Of a stretch of 64,000 nucleotides of DNA, positions 61,686 through 64,000 are shown in pieces (the stretch's first letter is position 1; every line of letters begins with the position of its first letter). Source of the DNA: Gordius sp. MW1 (taxonomy: Eukaryota > Nematomorpha > Gordioida > Gordea > Gordiidae); NCBI GenBank assembly GCA_964036665.1, contig OZ038530.1, forward strand, positions 3,348,001 through 3,412,000. Reading direction: 5' to 3'. Position numbers and translations under genes: made by a program. Under the pieces are notes generated by a model. The model was not told the DNA's origin and made no database searches. It saw nothing but the letters and a program-made list of their open reading frames with translations.

Positions 61686-64000
61686 TACAACAAACTAATC
61701 GCAACAATAAAACGTTGTCTTTAAAATGATAGTTCTCGTAGCCGAAAACCTCTTTTCAGAAGTCAATCGAGGATAATAGGATTCTCAAATTGGCTTACTT
61801 TTATATATTTTTTCATGCTCTTTCACATAGAATCGAAAAAAATAAATATTTTTACCTCAAAATTTTTCACATATTTTTCTTTGAACCGTATTCATCCGAT
61901 GAAAGTTGTCGTTTTCAGACGTGGTTTCTATGATCCCAAGTAAAAATTTATCAGAATCTAAAAACTATTACTTTGAAATCATGATCGCATAGAGCCATTT
62001 TCAAAAATTAAGCACTCACGTTGCGATACAACAAACTAATCGCAACAATAAAACGTTGTCTTTTGTCAAAATGATAGTTCTCGCAGCTTAAAACCTCTTT
62101 TCGGAAGTCAATCGAGGATAATAGGATTCTCAAATTGGCTTACTTTTATATATTTTTTTATGCTCTTTCACATAGAATCGAAAAAAATAAATATATTTAC
62201 CTCAAAATTTTTCACATATTTTTCTTTGAATCGTAGTCATCCGATGACAGTTGTCGTTTTCAGACGTGGTTTCTATAATCCCAAATAAAAATTTATCAGA
62301 ATCAGAAAACTTTTACTTTGAAATCATGATCGCATAGAGCAGTTTTCAAAAATTAAGCATTCACGTTGCGATACAACAAACTAATCGCAACAATAAAACG
62401 TTGTCTTTAAAATGAGAGTTCTCGTAGCTTAAAACCTCTTTTCAGAAGTCAATCGAGGATAATAGGATTCTCAAATTGGCTTACTTTTATATATTTTTTC
62501 ATGCTCTTTCACATAGAATCGAAAAAAATAAATATTTTTACCTCAAAATTTTTCACATATTTTTCTTTGAACCGTAGTCATCCGATGACAGTTGTCGTTT
62601 TCAGACGTGGTTTCTATAATCCCAAATAAAAATTTATCAGAATCAGAAAACTTTTACTTTGAAATCATGATCGCATAGAGCAGTTTTCAAAAATTAAGCA
62701 TTCACGTTGCGATACAACAAACTAATCGCAACAATAAAACGTTGTCTTTAAAATGATAGTTCTCGTAGCTTACAACCTCTTTTCAGAAGTCAATCGAGGA
62801 TAATAGGATTCTCAAATTGGCTTACTTTTATATATTTTTTCATGCTCTTTCACATAGAATCGAAAAAAATAAATATTTTTACCTCAAAATTTTTCACATA
62901 TTTTTCTTTGAACCGTATTCATCCGATGAAAGTTGTCGTTTTCAGACGGGGTTTCTATGATCCCAAGTAAAAATTTATCAGAGTCTAAAAACTATTACTT
63001 TGAAATCATGATCGCATAGAGCAGTTTTCAAAAATTAAGCACTCACGTTGCGATACAACATACTAATCGCAACAATAAAACGTTTTCTTTTGTCAAAATG
63101 ATAGTTCTCGCAGCTTAAAACCTCTTTTCAGAAGTCAATCGAGGATAATAGGATTTTCAAATTGGCTTACTTTTATATATTTTTTCATGCTCTTTCACAT
63201 AGAATCGAAAAAAATAAATATTTTTACCTCAAAATTTTTCACATATTTTTCTTTGAACCGTATTCATCCGATGAAAGTTGTCGTTTTCAGAAGTGGTTTC
63301 TATGATCCCAAGTAAAAATTTATCAGAATCTAAAAACTATTACTTTGAAATCATGATAGCATAGAGCCATTTTCAAAAATTAAGCACTCACGTTGCGATA
63401 CAACAAACTAATCGCAACAATAAAACGTTGTGTTTTGTCAAAATGATAGTTCTCCTTCTCGCAGCTTAAAACCTCTCTTCGCAAGTAAATCGATGATAAT
63501 AGGATTCTTAAATTGGCTTACTTTTATATATTTTTTCATGCTCTTTCACATAGAATCGAAAAAAATAAATATTTTTACCTCAAAATTTTTCACATATTTT
63601 TCTTTGAACCGTAGTCATGGGATGACAATTGTCGTTTTCAGACGTGGTTTCTATAATCCCAAATAAAAATTTATCAGAATCAGAAAACTTTTACTTTGAA
63701 ATCATGATCGCATAGAGCAGTTTTCAAAAATTAAGCATTCACGTTGCGATACAACAAACTAATCGCAACAATAAAACGTTGTCTTTAAAATGATAGTTCT
63801 CGTAGCTTAAAACCTCTTTTCAGAAGTCAATCGAGGATAATAGGATTCTCAAATTGGCTTACTTTTATATATTTTTTCATGCTCTTTCACATAGAATCGA
63901 AAAAAATAAATATTTTTACCTCAAAATTTTTCACATAATTTTCTTTGAACCGTATTCAGCCGATGAAAGTTGTCGTTTTCAGACGTGGTTTCTATGATCC
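61686..64000 (+). repeat. Right-edge diverged monomers ('gtctttaaaatg' type)
   Basis: Units start at 61686, 62027, 62372, 62713, 63054, 63399 and 63750 (cut by the window). Four carry the short 'gtctttaaaatg' form with 'ctcgtagc' and 'ttcagaag', as at 14850. The unit at 63399 has the 6-bp 'ccttct' insertion and the private 'gtcatgggatgacaattg'. They resemble left-edge units more than the adjacent homogenised core. Confidence 0.88.

Larger units (their letters stand above)
1..64000 (+). repeat. 345-bp AT-rich satellite array (~185 monomers)
   Basis: The sequence repeats with a period of 341-345 bp from end to end, always in the same orientation, interrupted only at 1025-1405. Every unit can be phased on 'tacaacaaac', for example at 1, 342, 679, 53074, 53419 and 53764. 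Full units are 345 bp. Common 1-bp deletions ('ggatatagg' or 'gatccaagt') give 344, and units with the shortened 'gtctttaaaatg' segment are about 341. Composition counted over 301-660 is 30% G+C. Monomers differ by a small set of recurrent diagnostic changes shared in blocks, as expected from unequal exchange and gene conversion. No gene is embedded. The array continues past both window edges. Its chromosomal role (centromeric, pericentromeric or subtelomeric) cannot be told from sequence alone. Confidence 0.98.

Noticed and set aside
17644-63666. Families of 65-84 codon frames beginning 'MQLKTSFRKS' or 'MAYFYIFF' throughout the core.
   Set aside because: Their presence follows monomer type (for example 'gttcttgcagc' makes an upstream start on the same DNA). 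Conservation is explained by recent duplication of the DNA, not by the peptide.
1-64000. CRISPR array.
   Set aside because: The repeat unit is 345 bp with no unique spacers between short direct repeats, and no cas-like gene is present.
1-64000. Telomeric repeats, rDNA, or a satellite boundary with unique sequence.
   Set aside because: No TTAGG/TTAGGG-type tandem runs, no rRNA-like sequence and no unique flank occur in the window.

Overview
The whole 64-kb window is one tandem satellite DNA array. The unit is about 345 bp and roughly 70% A+T (108 G+C in 360 bases counted at 301-660). About 185 monomers run head to tail in one orientation. The array enters at base 1 and is cut inside a monomer at base 64000, so it extends beyond both edges. 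The only foreign sequence is a 381-bp terminal-inverted-repeat DNA element at 1025-1405. I see no protein-coding gene, tRNA, rRNA or CRISPR array. Short open frames of 60-90 codons recur because the satellite itself recurs.

The window is eukaryotic. Long homogeneous satellite, higher-order repeats and a MITE-like transposon with a target-site duplication all fit a centromeric, pericentromeric, subtelomeric or other heterochromatic block. An AT-rich invertebrate animal is plausible, but nothing in the sequence fixes the species or chromosomal position.

Layout. 1-1019: older monomers with a shortened 'gtctttaaaatg' segment. 1025-1405: the transposon. 1407-2786: a local dimer family. 2787-9311: P/Q dimers and mixed monomers. 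9661-11724: R/S dimers. 11725-15865: mixed, diverged monomers. 15866-17244: a doubled dimer. 18450-23440 and 30847-35840: two copies of a ~5-kb segment, 12.4 kb apart. 26195-28606: a trimer. 29642-32397: a tetramer. 35841-38252 and 48249-50660: a second segment pair, also 12.4 kb apart. 38253-45146: a pentamer block. 45147-49282: a hexamer pair. 48938-53073: six copies of an A/B dimer. 53074-53763: two chimeric monomers. 57555-61685: another hexamer pair. 61686-64000: a return to the diverged monomer types seen at the left edge.

The main biological content is a record of satellite evolution: nested tandem duplications of 2, 3, 4, 5, 6 and about 36 monomers, chimeric monomers with locatable switch points, and a young homogenised core between more diverged flanks. 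Nearly every monomer carries a perfect 8-bp dyad (gttgcgat / atcgcaac, 11-bp spacer). The transposon sits inside the spacer of one of these dyads. The dyad is the best candidate for a functional element, for example a protein-binding or hairpin site.
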